The notes: generated by a model not told the origin, from the sequence alone. A stretch of 64,000 bases of DNA from Rhodococcus xishaensis (GCF_004011825.1 NZ_RKLO01000002.1:186001-250000), one strand, 5' to 3'; positions 40,326 through 51,021 are shown, counted from the stretch's first letter. Translations and numbers: made by a program.

Positions 40326-41294
40326 TCAGCCCGCGTAGGCGCGGAGGCGGTCGGCGCGCTCGCCCTGCCGGAGCTTGCCCATGACCTCACGCTCGATCTG
40401 GCGAACCCGCTCGCGGGACAGCCCGAACAGCTTGCCGATCTGGTCGAGTGTGCGTGGCTGTCCGTCGTCGAGGCCGTAGCGCAGACGGATCACCTGCTGT
40501 TCGCGCTCGTCGAGCGTGGCGAGGACGCTACGGACGTCGCTGTGCAGCAGACCCGCGATGACCGCGTTCTCGGCAGAGGTCGCCTCGGAGTCCTCGATGA
40601 AGTCACCGAGCGGAGCCTCCTCGTCGTTGCCGACGGGCATGTCCAGGCTCACCGGGTCGCGGCTGTGATCGAGCAGGTCCGCGATCTTGTGCACGGGGAT
40701 ACCCGATTCGTGCGAGAGTTCCTCGTCGGTCGCTTCGCGGCCGAGCTGCTGATGCAGTTCGCGCTTGATCCGGGCGAGCTTGTTGACCTGCTCGACGAGG
40801 TGGACGGGCAGCCGGATGGTGCGGCTCTGGTCGGCCATGCCGCGGGTGATGGCCTGGCGGATCCACCACGTCGCATAGGTCGAGAACTTGAAGCCCTTCG
40901 CGTAGTCGAACTTCTCCATGGCGCGGATCAGGCCCAGGTTTCCCTCCTGGATCAGGTCCAGGAGCGGCATGCCGCGTCCGGTGTAGCGCTTGGCGAGAGA
41001 CACGACGAGGCGGAGGTTCGCCTCGAGCAGGTGCCGCCTTGCGGCCTCGCCGTCCCGGACGATCGTAGCCAGATCGCGCTTCTTCGCGGCCGAGAGTCGC
41101 TTTCTCTTCTCGAGGACGTACGCCGCGTACAGCCCAGCCTCGATCCGCCGCGCCAGATCCACCTCGTCCGCCGCTGTCAGCAGAGCGGTGCGGCCGATCC
41201 CGTTCAGATAGACGCGAACGAGATCCGCAGCCGGGCTCTGACCGTCCAGGTCGGAGTCGGCGATGCGGGGTCGAGTGGTGCTGGGGCTTGTCAT
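40326..41294 (-). CDS. sigB: RNA polymerase sigma factor SigB
   Basis: 322 residues. Group 2 sigma-70: region 2 with [21 protein letters not shown], region 3 and region 4 ending in [19 protein letters not shown]. The short N-terminus lacks the long Lys/Ala domain of SigA. The placement near ideR corresponds to mycobacterial sigB. The start ATG 41294 is preceded by GAGGAGG; the promoter at 41328-41357 is of the ECF sigma type, indicating stress control. Confidence 0.95.
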   Translation of the reverse strand: MTSPSTTRPRIADSDLDGQSPAADLVRVYLNGIGRTALLTAADEVDLARRIEAGLYAAYVLEKRKRLSAAKKRDLATIVRDGEAARRHLLEANLRLVVSLAKRYTGRGMPLLDLIQEGNLGLIRAMEKFDYAKGFKFSTYATWWIRQAITRGMADQSRTIRLPVHLVEQVNKLARIKRELHQQLGREATDEELSHESGIPVHKIADLLDHSRDPVSLDMPVGNDEEAPLGDFIEDSEATSAENAVIAGLLHSDVRSVLATLDEREQQVIRLRYGLDDGQPRTLDQIGKLFGLSRERVRQIEREVMGKLRQGERADRLRAYAG

Positions 41295-41327
41295 GACGTG
41301 CCTCCTCGTCAGGGTGTCTCATATGCC

Positions 41328-41357
41328 TCAACGCCCCGGCGGACCGGGAAAGTTCCC
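41328..41357 (-). promoter_or_regulatory. ECF-sigma-type promoter of sigB
   Basis: On the minus strand GGGAAC (41357-41352) and CGTTGA (41333-41328) are separated by 18 bases, 34 bases upstream of the sigB start. These match SigE/SigH-class promoters (GGAAC...CGTT), like the one described for mycobacterial sigB. Confidence 0.75.
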
Positions 41358-41445
41358 GACGGAGTTCGACTCGACGGTCTGCGACCTGCGGATTCCCGTC
41401 GTTCCCCTGAGAAGTTCCTGAGAAGGCGAGGTTCGGGAACGGGCG

Positions 41446-42924
41446 TCAGGCTGGTGCGATGAGTCCGTGTCGCACCAGGGAGTGGACCAGCGGTACTGCC
41501 GTGGCCGCGAGCGCTTCTTCATCCTCGTCGTGCGCGCACGCGAGAAGCGTGACGAGGTCTTCCAACGGCAATCCGTCGGGGCGCATTCCCGCTAGCAGGG
41601 CTGCGGCGAGGTCATCGATCTCGTGCTGCCACCGGGGCCCCTTGCCGCGGTGTACCCGCGCCACCACCTGGCGCCAGCCGTCTTCGTCGGGCAGATACAC
41701 CCGCTCCAGCGCAGTCTCGGGCCGGACCTCGAACCGCGCCGAGAGGACGTCGTTGTCGCGGAGCCACTCGAGCCGATCGAAGTACGCGAGAGCTTCGTCA
41801 CCGAGCGGATCGTCAAAGCCGTGACGGAGGTCCTCGCACAGAATGTCCGACGGCGCGTCCGTGCGCCTCAGGTACACGAATCCGAATCCGACCCCCGCGA
41901 CGTCGGCGTCCTCGAGATGGTCGAGCCACGCGTTCGCGCGCGCTTCGACGGCGGGATCCCGAGGATCCGACCCGCCGTCGCGTAGCCACGTCCCGACGTA
42001 CAGGGCGGGATCGGCGACGTCCCGCTGGACGATCCATGCGTCGATCCCGTGCGCCGGCAGCCACGACGCGACCCGCCGACGCCAGTCCTCACCGTCGACG
42101 TGCAGCCACGACGCGAGCAGCGCCGCGGTGCCACCGGGTTCGAGATAGTCGACGGCACCCGAGATCATCAACTCGCTGGCCCCGTCGAGGTTCAGCCCGG
42201 AATCGCGGTAGGTGTGGGTGACGCGTGCCTCTCCGACCACGAACGGCGGATTCGCGACCACCTGATCGAATAGTCGGCCGCTGACGGGTTCGAACCACGA
42301 TCCCTCGAGGATTTCGAAGTCGAGTCCGTTGAGGGCGGCAGTAGCCGCGGTGAGTGCCAGAGCGCGTGGGTTGATGTCGGTGACGGTGACCTTGCCTGCA
42401 TAGTCGGCGGCGCGCAGTGCCTGGATTCCGCATCCGGTGCCGACGTCGAGAAGGGTGCCGACCGGGCGGGTCGGGGTGCCTCGCAGCAGTGACAGTGACG
42501 CCTCTCCCACGCCGATGACATGGTCTTCGACGCTCTCGCGGGGACGCATTGCGCCGTCGAGGTCCGCCAACGTCCACCGGTTACCGCTGCCCAGGTCGAG
42601 GGGTCGCAGATCGAGCTCGGCGCGAACGATGTCACCGTGGCGGGAAAGCAAGCCCGCGGCAACCGCGGCGTCGAGGTCGAGCGGGCGCAATGCCGTCGCG
42701 ACGTCGGCCGCCGGACAGTCGTCGTTGAGAAGGAACAGCCGGATCAGATGTCCGAGTTCGCCGCCGTTCTCACAGGCTCGGCGAACGGGAACCGGCTCGT
42801 ATCGTCCCAGTGCCGCATGCGCCTCCACGCCGAGGAGGTCGACGATCGAGTCGATGTCGTACTGCGCGCGCGTCAGCGCCTCGCGTAGCGGACCGCAGAC
42901 AGACAACAGGAGGTCACGATTCAC
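41446..42924 (-). CDS. class I SAM-dependent methyltransferase
   Basis: About 492 residues from GTG 42924. The SAM-binding motif DVGTGCGIQALRAA lies near residue 170 and the target-base or glutamine motif VANPPFV near 225; NPPF is seen in RsmC/RlmG and HemK/PrmC-like methyltransferases. The N-terminal ~150 residues and the C-terminal ~200 are specific to the actinobacterial family. Substrate (RNA, protein glutamine or other) is not clear. A weakly supported ATG eight codons upstream is possible. Confidence 0.85.
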   Translation of the reverse strand: MNRDLLLSVCGPLREALTRAQYDIDSIVDLLGVEAHAALGRYEPVPVRRACENGGELGHLIRLFLLNDDCPAADVATALRPLDLDAAVAAGLLSRHGDIVRAELDLRPLDLGSGNRWTLADLDGAMRPRESVEDHVIGVGEASLSLLRGTPTRPVGTLLDVGTGCGIQALRAADYAGKVTVTDINPRALALTAATAALNGLDFEILEGSWFEPVSGRLFDQVVANPPFVVGEARVTHTYRDSGLNLDGASELMISGAVDYLEPGGTAALLASWLHVDGEDWRRRVASWLPAHGIDAWIVQRDVADPALYVGTWLRDGGSDPRDPAVEARANAWLDHLEDADVAGVGFGFVYLRRTDAPSDILCEDLRHGFDDPLGDEALAYFDRLEWLRDNDVLSARFEVRPETALERVYLPDEDGWRQVVARVHRGKGPRWQHEIDDLAAALLAGMRPDGLPLEDLVTLLACAHDEDEEALAATAVPLVHSLVRHGLIAPA

Positions 42925-42971
42925 CCGAGCATTGTCGCAGCCGTCCACGAGAACGCGCCCGGGCGTACGGG

Positions 42972-43328
42972 TCAGCCCTCGATGGTTCGGTGCATCCTGG
43001 ATTCGAGTGCGCGGGCGGCGTCGCGGTGGTCGTACCTGCTGGGCTCGTCTTTGGATCGGGGAGGCCGGTCGTTCGCGATGAGGACCGCGATCCAGGGCAG
43101 GGGAATGGACACCGCGATGATGCCCACCGAGATCCAGGGATTTCCGAAAGCGCCGTACGCGATCGCGGCGAGAACCAGTGCCGGGATCCGGAAGGACATG
43201 ATGGTCAGGTACTTCCTGACGCGCGCCCGGTGTTGATCCTCGATGGACTGGGCGGCCTCGGTGATCAATGCCGGGTGGCGAGGTGTACCGCTTTCGGCAT
43301 TCTCGCCGAACCCCGAAGTTCTTGCCAT
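42972..43328 (-). CDS. DUF3099 membrane protein (Rv2709-like)
   Basis: 118 residues. DUF3099 is recognised by ALITEAAQSIEDQHRARVRKY then two adjoining transmembrane helices (about 46-82), and a charged C-terminus. Function unknown. In mycobacteria it lies next to sigB (Rv2709). Transcribed leftward toward the methyltransferase, 48 bases away. Confidence 0.88.
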   Translation of the reverse strand: MARTSGFGENAESGTPRHPALITEAAQSIEDQHRARVRKYLTIMSFRIPALVLAAIAYGAFGNPWISVGIIAVSIPLPWIAVLIANDRPPRSKDEPSRYDHRDAARALESRMHRTIEG

Positions 43329-43435
43329 GGTTCTACTGTTGCACTATCGGTAGTCAAATGCACATGACGGTGCGGCTGCATATGGCTGTGGGCTGCATGT
43401 GACAGCGGGGGGCCGATGTGCGGCATCATGGTTTC

Positions 43436-43672
43436 GTGAGCACTTCCACAAAGGAACTTCCCGATACCACCACCGATGAGACCACCGACGACGATACGCC
43501 CAAGTTCTTCCACTATGTGAAGAAGGACAAGATCGCCGAGAGTGCGGTCATGGGCACCCACGTCGTCGCACTGTGCGGCGAGGTCTTTCCGGTCACACGG
43601 TCCGCGAAGCCCGGTTCTCCGGTATGCCCGGAGTGCAAGAAGGTCTACGACGGACTGCGCAAGGGCGACTGA
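43436..43672 (+). CDS. DUF3039 zinc-ribbon-like protein (Rv2708c-like)
   Basis: 78 residues. DUF3039: after an acidic Thr/Asp-rich start come FFHYVKKDKI, MGTHVVALCGE and PVCPECKKVYDGL. His and Cys residues (CGE, CPEC) suggest a small zinc site. Start is GTG 43436; an in-frame GTG at 43418 also exists. It is divergent from DUF3099 and its 3' end overlaps the convergent yihY-type gene by 28 bases. Confidence 0.85.
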   Translation: MSTSTKELPDTTTDETTDDDTPKFFHYVKKDKIAESAVMGTHVVALCGEVFPVTRSAKPGSPVCPECKKVYDGLRKGD

Positions 43673-44793
43673 GTCCCGGGGTCCTCGGAGGGGGTGGTAG
43701 GCACGTCGATCTGGTGCGTGCCTGCCGCCGTGTCGTCGTTCGACTGTGACGGATCCGACTGCGACGGATCCGGGATTGATCGATCCGACATGAATCGGAT
43801 GGGGCCCGTGGCCAGCCGCCTGGTCAGATTGGTGACCCGGCCGCCGTCCTCGGACTCATCGACGGCAGCCTGCGCGGCGATCCAATCGCGGGCCTGTTGC
43901 ATTCGGGTGGCCCTCGCCGGCCAGAACTCCTGAATCGTGGCGTTGAATTCGGCGCCGAGAACGATCGCGAACCCGAGGAAGAATGCGAACAGCAGGAAGG
44001 CGATCGGCGTCGCGAGCGCCCCGTATGTGTATCCGGTGCCGGTCACCCAGGTCAGGTAGCTCCGAAGGACCGTGCTTGCCGTGAGGAAGAACATGCCGGC
44101 GACCAGCGCTCCGCCGAGCAGTCGGTGCCACGGCAGCGACTTGGGCAGTGCCACCTTGTAGAGCGTGGTCAGTCCCACGATGAGCATCAGGCCGACCGCC
44201 GGGTAGTAGAAGGCGTCGACCATCTCGGCGCCGACGGTGCGCCAAGAGGCCGGAAGAACCCGACCGATCATCGTCGGGCCCATCGCAACGAGGGGGAGCG
44301 TGAAGACCGATAGGACGAGGAACCCCACGTAGAGCAGCAAGGCGAACACCCTCTGCCAGACAGGGTGCCGAGCGTCCTGCTGTCCGTGTGCTGCGACGAT
44401 CGAGTCGACGAAGGTCGAGATCGCCGACGACCCAGCCCAAAGCGACAGCAGGAAGCCGGCAGAGATGATCCCCGGCCGCCCCCGCATGAGAACGTCGGCT
44501 ACGGTCGGCTCGATAATCTGGTCGACGATGTTCTGGCTGAATACGGTCTCGCTGAACGTGACGATCTTCGACTGGATGATCTCCACCGTGTTGGGGCCGA
44601 ACCATCCGCCGACGTAGCCGAGACTGCCGAGCAATCCCAGCAGGAGCGGCGGCAGCGACAGGGTCTGCCAGAACGCGGCGGTGGCGGACCTGCCGAAGAT
44701 CGAGTCGTACCACGCCTTCGACACCGTGCGGCCGCCGACCCGCATACACAATCGAAGCGGGTGGCGCCTCATGGCGGACGGCGTTTCGCTCAT
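43645..44793 (-). CDS. YihY/virulence factor BrkB family membrane protein (Rv2707-like)
   Basis: 382 residues with about six transmembrane segments between residues 40 and 280 and a long hydrophilic tail with SDPSQSDPSQS-type repeats. The early WYDSIFGRSATAAFWQTL and late FLLFAFFLGFAIVLGAEFNA are typical of the YihY family. Once called RNase BN, the family is now treated as membrane proteins of unsettled role. The same neighbour, Rv2707, occurs in M. tuberculosis. Confidence 0.9.
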   Translation of the reverse strand: MSETPSAMRRHPLRLCMRVGGRTVSKAWYDSIFGRSATAAFWQTLSLPPLLLGLLGSLGYVGGWFGPNTVEIIQSKIVTFSETVFSQNIVDQIIEPTVADVLMRGRPGIISAGFLLSLWAGSSAISTFVDSIVAAHGQQDARHPVWQRVFALLLYVGFLVLSVFTLPLVAMGPTMIGRVLPASWRTVGAEMVDAFYYPAVGLMLIVGLTTLYKVALPKSLPWHRLLGGALVAGMFFLTASTVLRSYLTWVTGTGYTYGALATPIAFLLFAFFLGFAIVLGAEFNATIQEFWPARATRMQQARDWIAAQAAVDESEDGGRVTNLTRRLATGPIRFMSDRSIPDPSQSDPSQSNDDTAAGTHQIDVPTTPSEDPGTQSPLRSPS

Positions 44794-45093
44794 CGTGATC
44801 CCAGGATTCCTGACGGCGCGATCGAATACCCGCTGTGGTCCCCCGACGTGCCCCGACCGATTCTGCCACCAAGGCGCGATCTGGGGTCGAGGTGACGCAG
44901 GGTGTCGTCGGTCCAGTGCACCCCAAGCGGGCGTGGGTGATGCGAAATCGGTCGGTCCAGGGCGCTAGGCTCCTGCGCGGGCGTCGCCGAATATCGTGTC
45001 GGATCCGAGCGGTCGACAGCCGACTTCAGTGAAGCAAGGGGCGGGGAAGCAAGGAGTGGGAACAATCGTGCGAATCCAGTGGCGAGGTGCGAA
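44794..45093. other. divergent intergenic region
   Basis: No gene seen between the yihY-type gene and the helicase gene. Near the right side is a 9-base direct repeat GAAGCAAGG at 45031-45039 and 45046-45054 (15-base period), upstream of the helicase start. No clear -35/-10 pair was found. Confidence 0.5.
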
Positions 45094-46830
45094 GTGAGCG
45101 CTGAACCCGGAAGTGTCGATCGAGCACCTGTTCCCACGAGTTCGCTACGCATATGGCAGCGACGCGCGCTGACGAAGTATCTGGCAACCAAGCCGCGGGA
45201 CTTCCTCGCTGTTGCCACACCGGGTGCAGGGAAGACCACGTTCGCCCTTCGGGTCGCATCCGAACTGCTGCGGGACCGCACTGTAGACCAGATCACCGTG
45301 GTCGCCCCGACCGAGCACCTCAAGCATCAGTGGGCCGAGGCGGCCGCATTCAGCGGCATCGCGCTGGACTCGCGGTTCTCGAACTCGACGGGTCAGACGT
45401 CGTCGGATTACCACGGCGTCGTCGTGACCTATGCACAGGTCGCGTCGCACCCGTTCAAACATCGTGCCCGCACGGAGGCGCGCCGCACCCTGGTGATCCT
45501 GGACGAGATCCACCATGGCGGCGACGCGAAGAGCTGGGGTGAGGCGATTCGTGAGGCGTACGGTGACGCCACGCGCCGACTCGCCTTGACCGGAACACCT
45601 TTCCGAAGCGACGACAGCTCGATTCCCTTCGTGACGTATGAGCCTGACAACGAAGGCCACATGCGCTCGAAGGCGGACCATTCGTACGGTTACGCGGACG
45701 CCCTTGCCGACGGTGTGGTTCGCCCGGTCGTGTTCCTGGCGTATTCCGGTGAGGCCCGCTGGCGCAACAGCGCGGGCGAGGAGTTCGCCGCCCGCCTCGG
45801 AGAGCCGCTCAGCGCGGAGCAGACTGCCCGAGCCTGGCGCACAGCACTCGACCCGGCCGGTGACTGGATCCCGTCGGTGCTCACCGCAGCGAACACGCGT
45901 CTCGACCAACTGCGCGCCGGTGGCATGCCGGACGCCGGCGGGTTGGTGATCGCCACCGACCAGGCGGCAGCCCGCGCCTACGCCAAGAAGCTCGAGGCCA
46001 TCACCGGTGAGGCGCCGGCCCTCGTCCTGTCCGATGACCCGACCGCGTCGAACCGGATCGCCGAGTTCTCCGAGAGCACCCAGAAATGGATGGTCGCGGT
46101 CCGCATGGTGTCCGAAGGCGTCGACGTGCCCAGACTCGCCGTCGGTGTCTACGCCACGAGCGCGTCGACTCCGTTGTTCTTCGCGCAGGCCGTCGGTCGA
46201 TTCGTGCGTTCTCGGGTCAAGGGGGAGACGGCGAGCGTGTTCGTGCCGTCGGTGCCGATCCTGCTCGACCTTGCCAGCCAGCTCGAGGCCCAGCGCGACC
46301 ACGTCCTCGGCAAGCCGCACCGGGAGAAGGACGGCTTCGACGATGACCTGCTGGCTGACGCGAACAAGCAGCAGGACGAACCCGGGGAGGAGGAGAAGGC
46401 TTTCACGTCGCTCGGTGCCGACGCCGAACTCGACCAGGTGATCTACGACGGCTCGTCCTTCGGTACGGCCACCTTTTCCGGATCCGACGAAGAGGCCGAC
46501 TACCTCGGCCTGCCCGGACTACTCGATGCCGAGCAGATGCGGGCTCTGCTCCGGCAGCGGCAGCAGAAGCAGTTGGACAAGCCTGCTGCAACGTCGGAGC
46601 CGGTGGTCGTCCCGGCGGCGCAGACGGTCACCGAACGAGTAGCGGCCGCCGGGCAGCTCGCGAGTCTGCGGCGCGAGCTCAATTCCCTGGTCGCGATGCA
46701 TCATCACCGGACCGGTAAGCCACACGGCGTCATCCACGGCGAACTGCGCCGGATGTGCGGCGGCCCGCCGACGGCGATCGCGACCGTCGAGCAGCTCACC
46801 GACCGCATCGCGATGCTGCGTCAGTGGTAG
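45094..46830 (+). CDS. DExH-box helicase of unknown role
   Basis: 578 residues. Superfamily 2 helicase: P-loop ATPGAGKTT (about 41-49), motif Ia VVAPTEHLKHQW, DEIHH at 137-141, SAT-equivalent ALTGTPFRSDD, and a C-terminal helicase half with SEGVDVPRLAVGVYAT and QAVGRFVRS. The C-terminus (about 430-578) is acidic, then helical. The core resembles XPB/UvsW-like and restriction-type helicases; no partner nuclease or methylase is adjacent. GTG 45094 follows GAGGTG; another GTG five codons upstream is possible. Confidence 0.88.
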   Translation: MSAEPGSVDRAPVPTSSLRIWQRRALTKYLATKPRDFLAVATPGAGKTTFALRVASELLRDRTVDQITVVAPTEHLKHQWAEAAAFSGIALDSRFSNSTGQTSSDYHGVVVTYAQVASHPFKHRARTEARRTLVILDEIHHGGDAKSWGEAIREAYGDATRRLALTGTPFRSDDSSIPFVTYEPDNEGHMRSKADHSYGYADALADGVVRPVVFLAYSGEARWRNSAGEEFAARLGEPLSAEQTARAWRTALDPAGDWIPSVLTAANTRLDQLRAGGMPDAGGLVIATDQAAARAYAKKLEAITGEAPALVLSDDPTASNRIAEFSESTQKWMVAVRMVSEGVDVPRLAVGVYATSASTPLFFAQAVGRFVRSRVKGETASVFVPSVPILLDLASQLEAQRDHVLGKPHREKDGFDDDLLADANKQQDEPGEEEKAFTSLGADAELDQVIYDGSSFGTATFSGSDEEADYLGLPGLLDAEQMRALLRQRQQKQLDKPAATSEPVVVPAAQTVTERVAAAGQLASLRRELNSLVAMHHHRTGKPHGVIHGELRRMCGGPPTAIATVEQLTDRIAMLRQW

Positions 46831-46889
46831 GCCAGCACTACGTCGCGGCGTGCAGAAACACCTGGCTGCAGAAGGATTGGCTGCGGAAA

Positions 46890-46932
46890 CACCGAAGCGG
46901 GTGACCACAGATGGTGGTCACCCGCTTCGGTG
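46890..46932. terminator. bidirectional hairpin terminator
   Basis: A perfect 19-base inverted repeat (46890-46908 and 46914-46932) with the loop AGATG, between the helicase gene and the convergent DUF7455 gene. Confidence 0.88.
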
Positions 46933-46970
46933 CAGGGGACGGACGGAGGTCCGCCCGGAAGGCTGACTCG

Positions 46971-47165
46971 CTAGACGGTCGCCTCGGAGTCGCTGACAAT
47001 CGTCGCGTTCATCTCACGGAGACGGCCGGCGTGCTCGTTGGCGTGGTGCTGGCAGAAGAGAAGTTCTCCTCCGCTGGCAAGCACGGCGCGCACACGGGCT
47101 CCTGCGCTGCACCGGTCGCACCGGTCGGCAGCGGTCAATGGGGTGCTGGTCAGTGTTCCGGGCAT
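46971..47165 (-). CDS. DUF7455 small zinc-ribbon-like protein
   Basis: 64 residues. Core LTAADRCDRCSAGARVRAVL and GGELLFCQHHANEH provide Cys-x2-Cys and a Cys-x-His-His cluster, so a bound metal is likely. Strongly conserved small proteins of this type occur upstream of sigA in actinobacteria; the function is unknown. ATG 47165 is preceded by GGAGGAG, and the longer open frame upstream is unrelated. Divergent from the DUF952 gene. Confidence 0.88.
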   Translation of the reverse strand: MPGTLTSTPLTAADRCDRCSAGARVRAVLASGGELLFCQHHANEHAGRLREMNATIVSDSEATV

Positions 47166-47302
47166 GACTCCTCCGAACTGATGGTGGGTTCGCACCCACC
47201 ACCTGGGGTCTTCCGCCGCGTCGGGGATGACGCGGTAGGTCCACAATGTCAGACGCTCGACTGGATTGGGTTGTTCCCGCCGTATCGTCGGTGTGTCCTT
47301 TT

Positions 47303-47325
47303 CAACAGTTACAGCCTCAACAGTT
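47303..47325 (+). repeat. 8-bp direct repeat upstream of DUF952 gene
   Basis: CAACAGTT occurs at 47303-47310 and 47318-47325 (15-base period) in the 227-base gap between divergent DUF7455 and DUF952 genes, about 70 bases before the DUF952 start. Possibly a regulator site; no promoter hexamers are convincing. Confidence 0.45.
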
Positions 47326-47392
47326 GTAGGGGAGGGAACGCACATGTCCGGGCCCTTGAACGAACCGCCCTCGAGCGAACCGCCCTCCACCC

Positions 47393-47764
47393 GTGAATGA
47401 CCTGCCGTTGAATGAGCACGGACAGCGGCTCGTCCACATGTGCACGAAAGACGAGTGGGCGGTCGCGCAGCGGGACGGTCAGCGCATCCCGGCCGGATTC
47501 GCCACCGAAGGCTTCGTGCACTTGTCCACGCCCGAGCAGGTCCACCTCCCCGCCAACCGGCTCTTCGCGGGACGCCGGGACTTGGTGCTTCTGTATCTGG
47601 ATCCGGGCCTGCTCGATGCCGACGTACGCTGGGAGGCCGGGTCCCCATCGGACCCCCCGTCGATGAGGTTCCCGCACCTGTTCGGTCCGCTGCCAGCGGC
47701 TTCGGTCATCGACGTGACCGACTACCAGCCGGACGCGACCGGGGTGTTTGCGCCGCTGGAGTGA
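47393..47764 (+). CDS. DUF952 domain protein
   Basis: 123 residues from GTG 47393. DUF952 motifs: GFVHLSTPEQV (about 40-50), LLYLDPGLLDADVRWE and FPHLFGPLP. The family resembles glutathione-S-transferase-like or ADP-ribosyltransferase-like small proteins, but its role is not known. A 18-codon reading frame at 47344-47400 with a good ribosome binding site overlaps the start and may couple translation. Confidence 0.85.
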   Translation: MNDLPLNEHGQRLVHMCTKDEWAVAQRDGQRIPAGFATEGFVHLSTPEQVHLPANRLFAGRRDLVLLYLDPGLLDADVRWEAGSPSDPPSMRFPHLFGPLPAASVIDVTDYQPDATGVFAPLE

Positions 47765-47847
47765 GCGGGCTGCGGGCGGATCGAAGTCCACGCGGAATTC
47801 CGGGGGTAATGGGTAGTTGCGCCCGCGCGTGGCGCTAACGTTGAACC

Positions 47848-48330
47848 ATGAACGTGGAAGTGACGCCTCTGCCAGGTATCGGCGTTCGAAAGGACTTCGT
47901 ACTCGCGACGGGTCGACGCATCGGTGTGATCACTCATCGGGACGGCCGCACCGACCTGATCATCTCCAAGGTCGATGACCCGGATGCCTGCACGGCGTCG
48001 ATCCCGCTCGAGTCGGAGGAGGTGTCGGTGCTCGCGAACCTCCTGGGCGCCCCTCAACTCGTCGCGCAATTGGAGCAGGAGCACCGCGACCTGCCCGGGA
48101 TCAGCACACGTCAGCTACCGATCATGGAGAACTCCCCATGGGACGGCCGCACGCTGGGGGACACCGCTATGCGTACCCGCACCGGAGTGTCGATCGTCGC
48201 AGTGATGCGGGCCGGTCAGGTCGTGCCTTCGCCGGCGCCGGAGTTCCTGTTCACCAAGGGTGATCTTCTTGTAGTGGTGGGTACTCAAGACGGCCTCGAG
48301 CAGGCCGCCAAGATCCTTGCGCACGGCTGA
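47848..48330 (+). CDS. khtT: KhtT-type cation antiporter regulatory subunit
   Basis: 160 residues. N-terminal domain (1-75) and a C-terminal RCK_C/TrkA-C domain (about 80-158; LTSE-type strands, TRTGVSIVAVMRAG, GDLLVVVGTQDGLEQA). In Bacillus, KhtT gates the K+/H+ antiporter KhtU in response to pH and cyclic dinucleotides. It lies 18 bases before the membrane subunit, so the two are an operon. Confidence 0.88.
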   Translation: MNVEVTPLPGIGVRKDFVLATGRRIGVITHRDGRTDLIISKVDDPDACTASIPLESEEVSVLANLLGAPQLVAQLEQEHRDLPGISTRQLPIMENSPWDGRTLGDTAMRTRTGVSIVAVMRAGQVVPSPAPEFLFTKGDLLVVVGTQDGLEQAAKILAHG

Positions 48331-48348
48331 TTCCGACGCAGCGACTAC

Positions 48349-49566
48349 GTGGAGATGACAGGTACCGCACTTGCCCTCGTCCAACTCGGCGCGATCTTCC
48401 TCGTGCTCGGCGTACTCGGTCGACTGGCCGGCCGAGTCGGCATGTCGCCGATCCCTCTCTATCTGATCGCAGGCCTGAGCTTCGGTCAGGGCGGCTTCAT
48501 CCATCTGGATGGCATCGATGAGTTCAGTCATCTTGCAAGCGAGATCGGCGTGGTCTTGCTGCTGTTGCTACTGGGTTTGGAGTACACGGCCGCAGAACTC
48601 GTGACGGGCCTGAGAAGGTCCAGGCTCGCGGGCGTGGTCGATCTCGTGCTCAACTCGGTACCCGGCGCTGCGTTGGCCCTGATGCTCGGGTGGGGTCCAG
48701 TCGGCGCGCTTGTACTGGGCGGGGTCACCTACATCTCGTCGTCGGGCATCGTCGCGAAGGTTCTCGGTGATCTCGGGCGCCTGGGTAACCGTGAAACCCC
48801 AATCGTGCTTTCGATCCTCGTGTTCGAGGACCTCGCGATGGCCTTCTACCTACCGATCCTCACCGCGGTTCTCGCCGGCGTGAGCTTCTTGGCCGGGTTG
48901 CAGTCCGTCGGGATCTCGTTTGCGGTCATCTCCGTCGTACTGTTGGTCGCACTGCGCTACGGAAACGTCGTGTCCGCGCTGATCGACAGCAAGGATCGGG
49001 AGGTGTTCCTGCTCAAACTGCTCGGAGCCGCGCTGCTGGTTGCCGGGTTGGCGTCGGCACTGCAGGTATCTGCCGCGGTCGGTGCGTTCCTCCTGGGTAT
49101 CGCGATTTCCGGATCCACCGCGCGCAACGCGGTTCGACTACTCGAACCGCTGCGAGACCTGTTTGCCGCGATGTTCTTTCTCGTATTCGGCCTCAACACC
49201 GACACCGCGACGATTCCGCCGGTGCTGTTGCCCGCAATCGGTCTCGCGGTCGTGACGACCGCAACCAAGGTGCTGACGGGCTGGTGGGCTGCAGGGCGGC
49301 AGGGCATCGGTCTGATGGGTCGCGCGCGTGCCGGAACAGCACTCATCGCGCGAGGCGAGTTCTCGATCGTCATCGCGGGACTCGCGGTCGCGTCGGGAGC
49401 TGTGGAGGGCGAACTTGCTGCGCTCGCAACCGCTTACGTGTTGCTGATGGCGGTTCTAGGACCGATCGGGGCACGCGCGGCAGAACCCCTCGTCAGGCTG
49501 TTCCAGAAGCGGCGAACTCGCGAGGAAGAGGCCCCGACCCCTTCCCCGCGAGCTGACCGGCTGTAG
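48349..49566 (+). CDS. khtU: cation:proton antiporter (CPA2, KhtU-like)
   Basis: 405 residues with about 12 membrane segments. CPA2 hallmarks: GLEYTAAELV near residue 78, the SSSGIVAKVLGDL motif (about 129-141, ion-binding helix region) and AFLLGIAISGS. Together with the upstream RCK_C protein it forms a KhtTU-type K+/H+ efflux system in the membrane. Start GTG 48349, or ATG 48355 two codons later. Convergent to sigA, with 60 bases between. Confidence 0.9.
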   Translation: MEMTGTALALVQLGAIFLVLGVLGRLAGRVGMSPIPLYLIAGLSFGQGGFIHLDGIDEFSHLASEIGVVLLLLLLGLEYTAAELVTGLRRSRLAGVVDLVLNSVPGAALALMLGWGPVGALVLGGVTYISSSGIVAKVLGDLGRLGNRETPIVLSILVFEDLAMAFYLPILTAVLAGVSFLAGLQSVGISFAVISVVLLVALRYGNVVSALIDSKDREVFLLKLLGAALLVAGLASALQVSAAVGAFLLGIAISGSTARNAVRLLEPLRDLFAAMFFLVFGLNTDTATIPPVLLPAIGLAVVTTATKVLTGWWAAGRQGIGLMGRARAGTALIARGEFSIVIAGLAVASGAVEGELAALATAYVLLMAVLGPIGARAAEPLVRLFQKRRTREEEAPTPSPRADRL

Positions 49567-49626
49567 CGCTTCGCCGGTGGCTGGTCTTGCGGGCCAGTGC
49601 CCGGCCTTGCCGGTCGGGTGGTCGCG

Positions 49627-51021
<1,395 letters not shown>

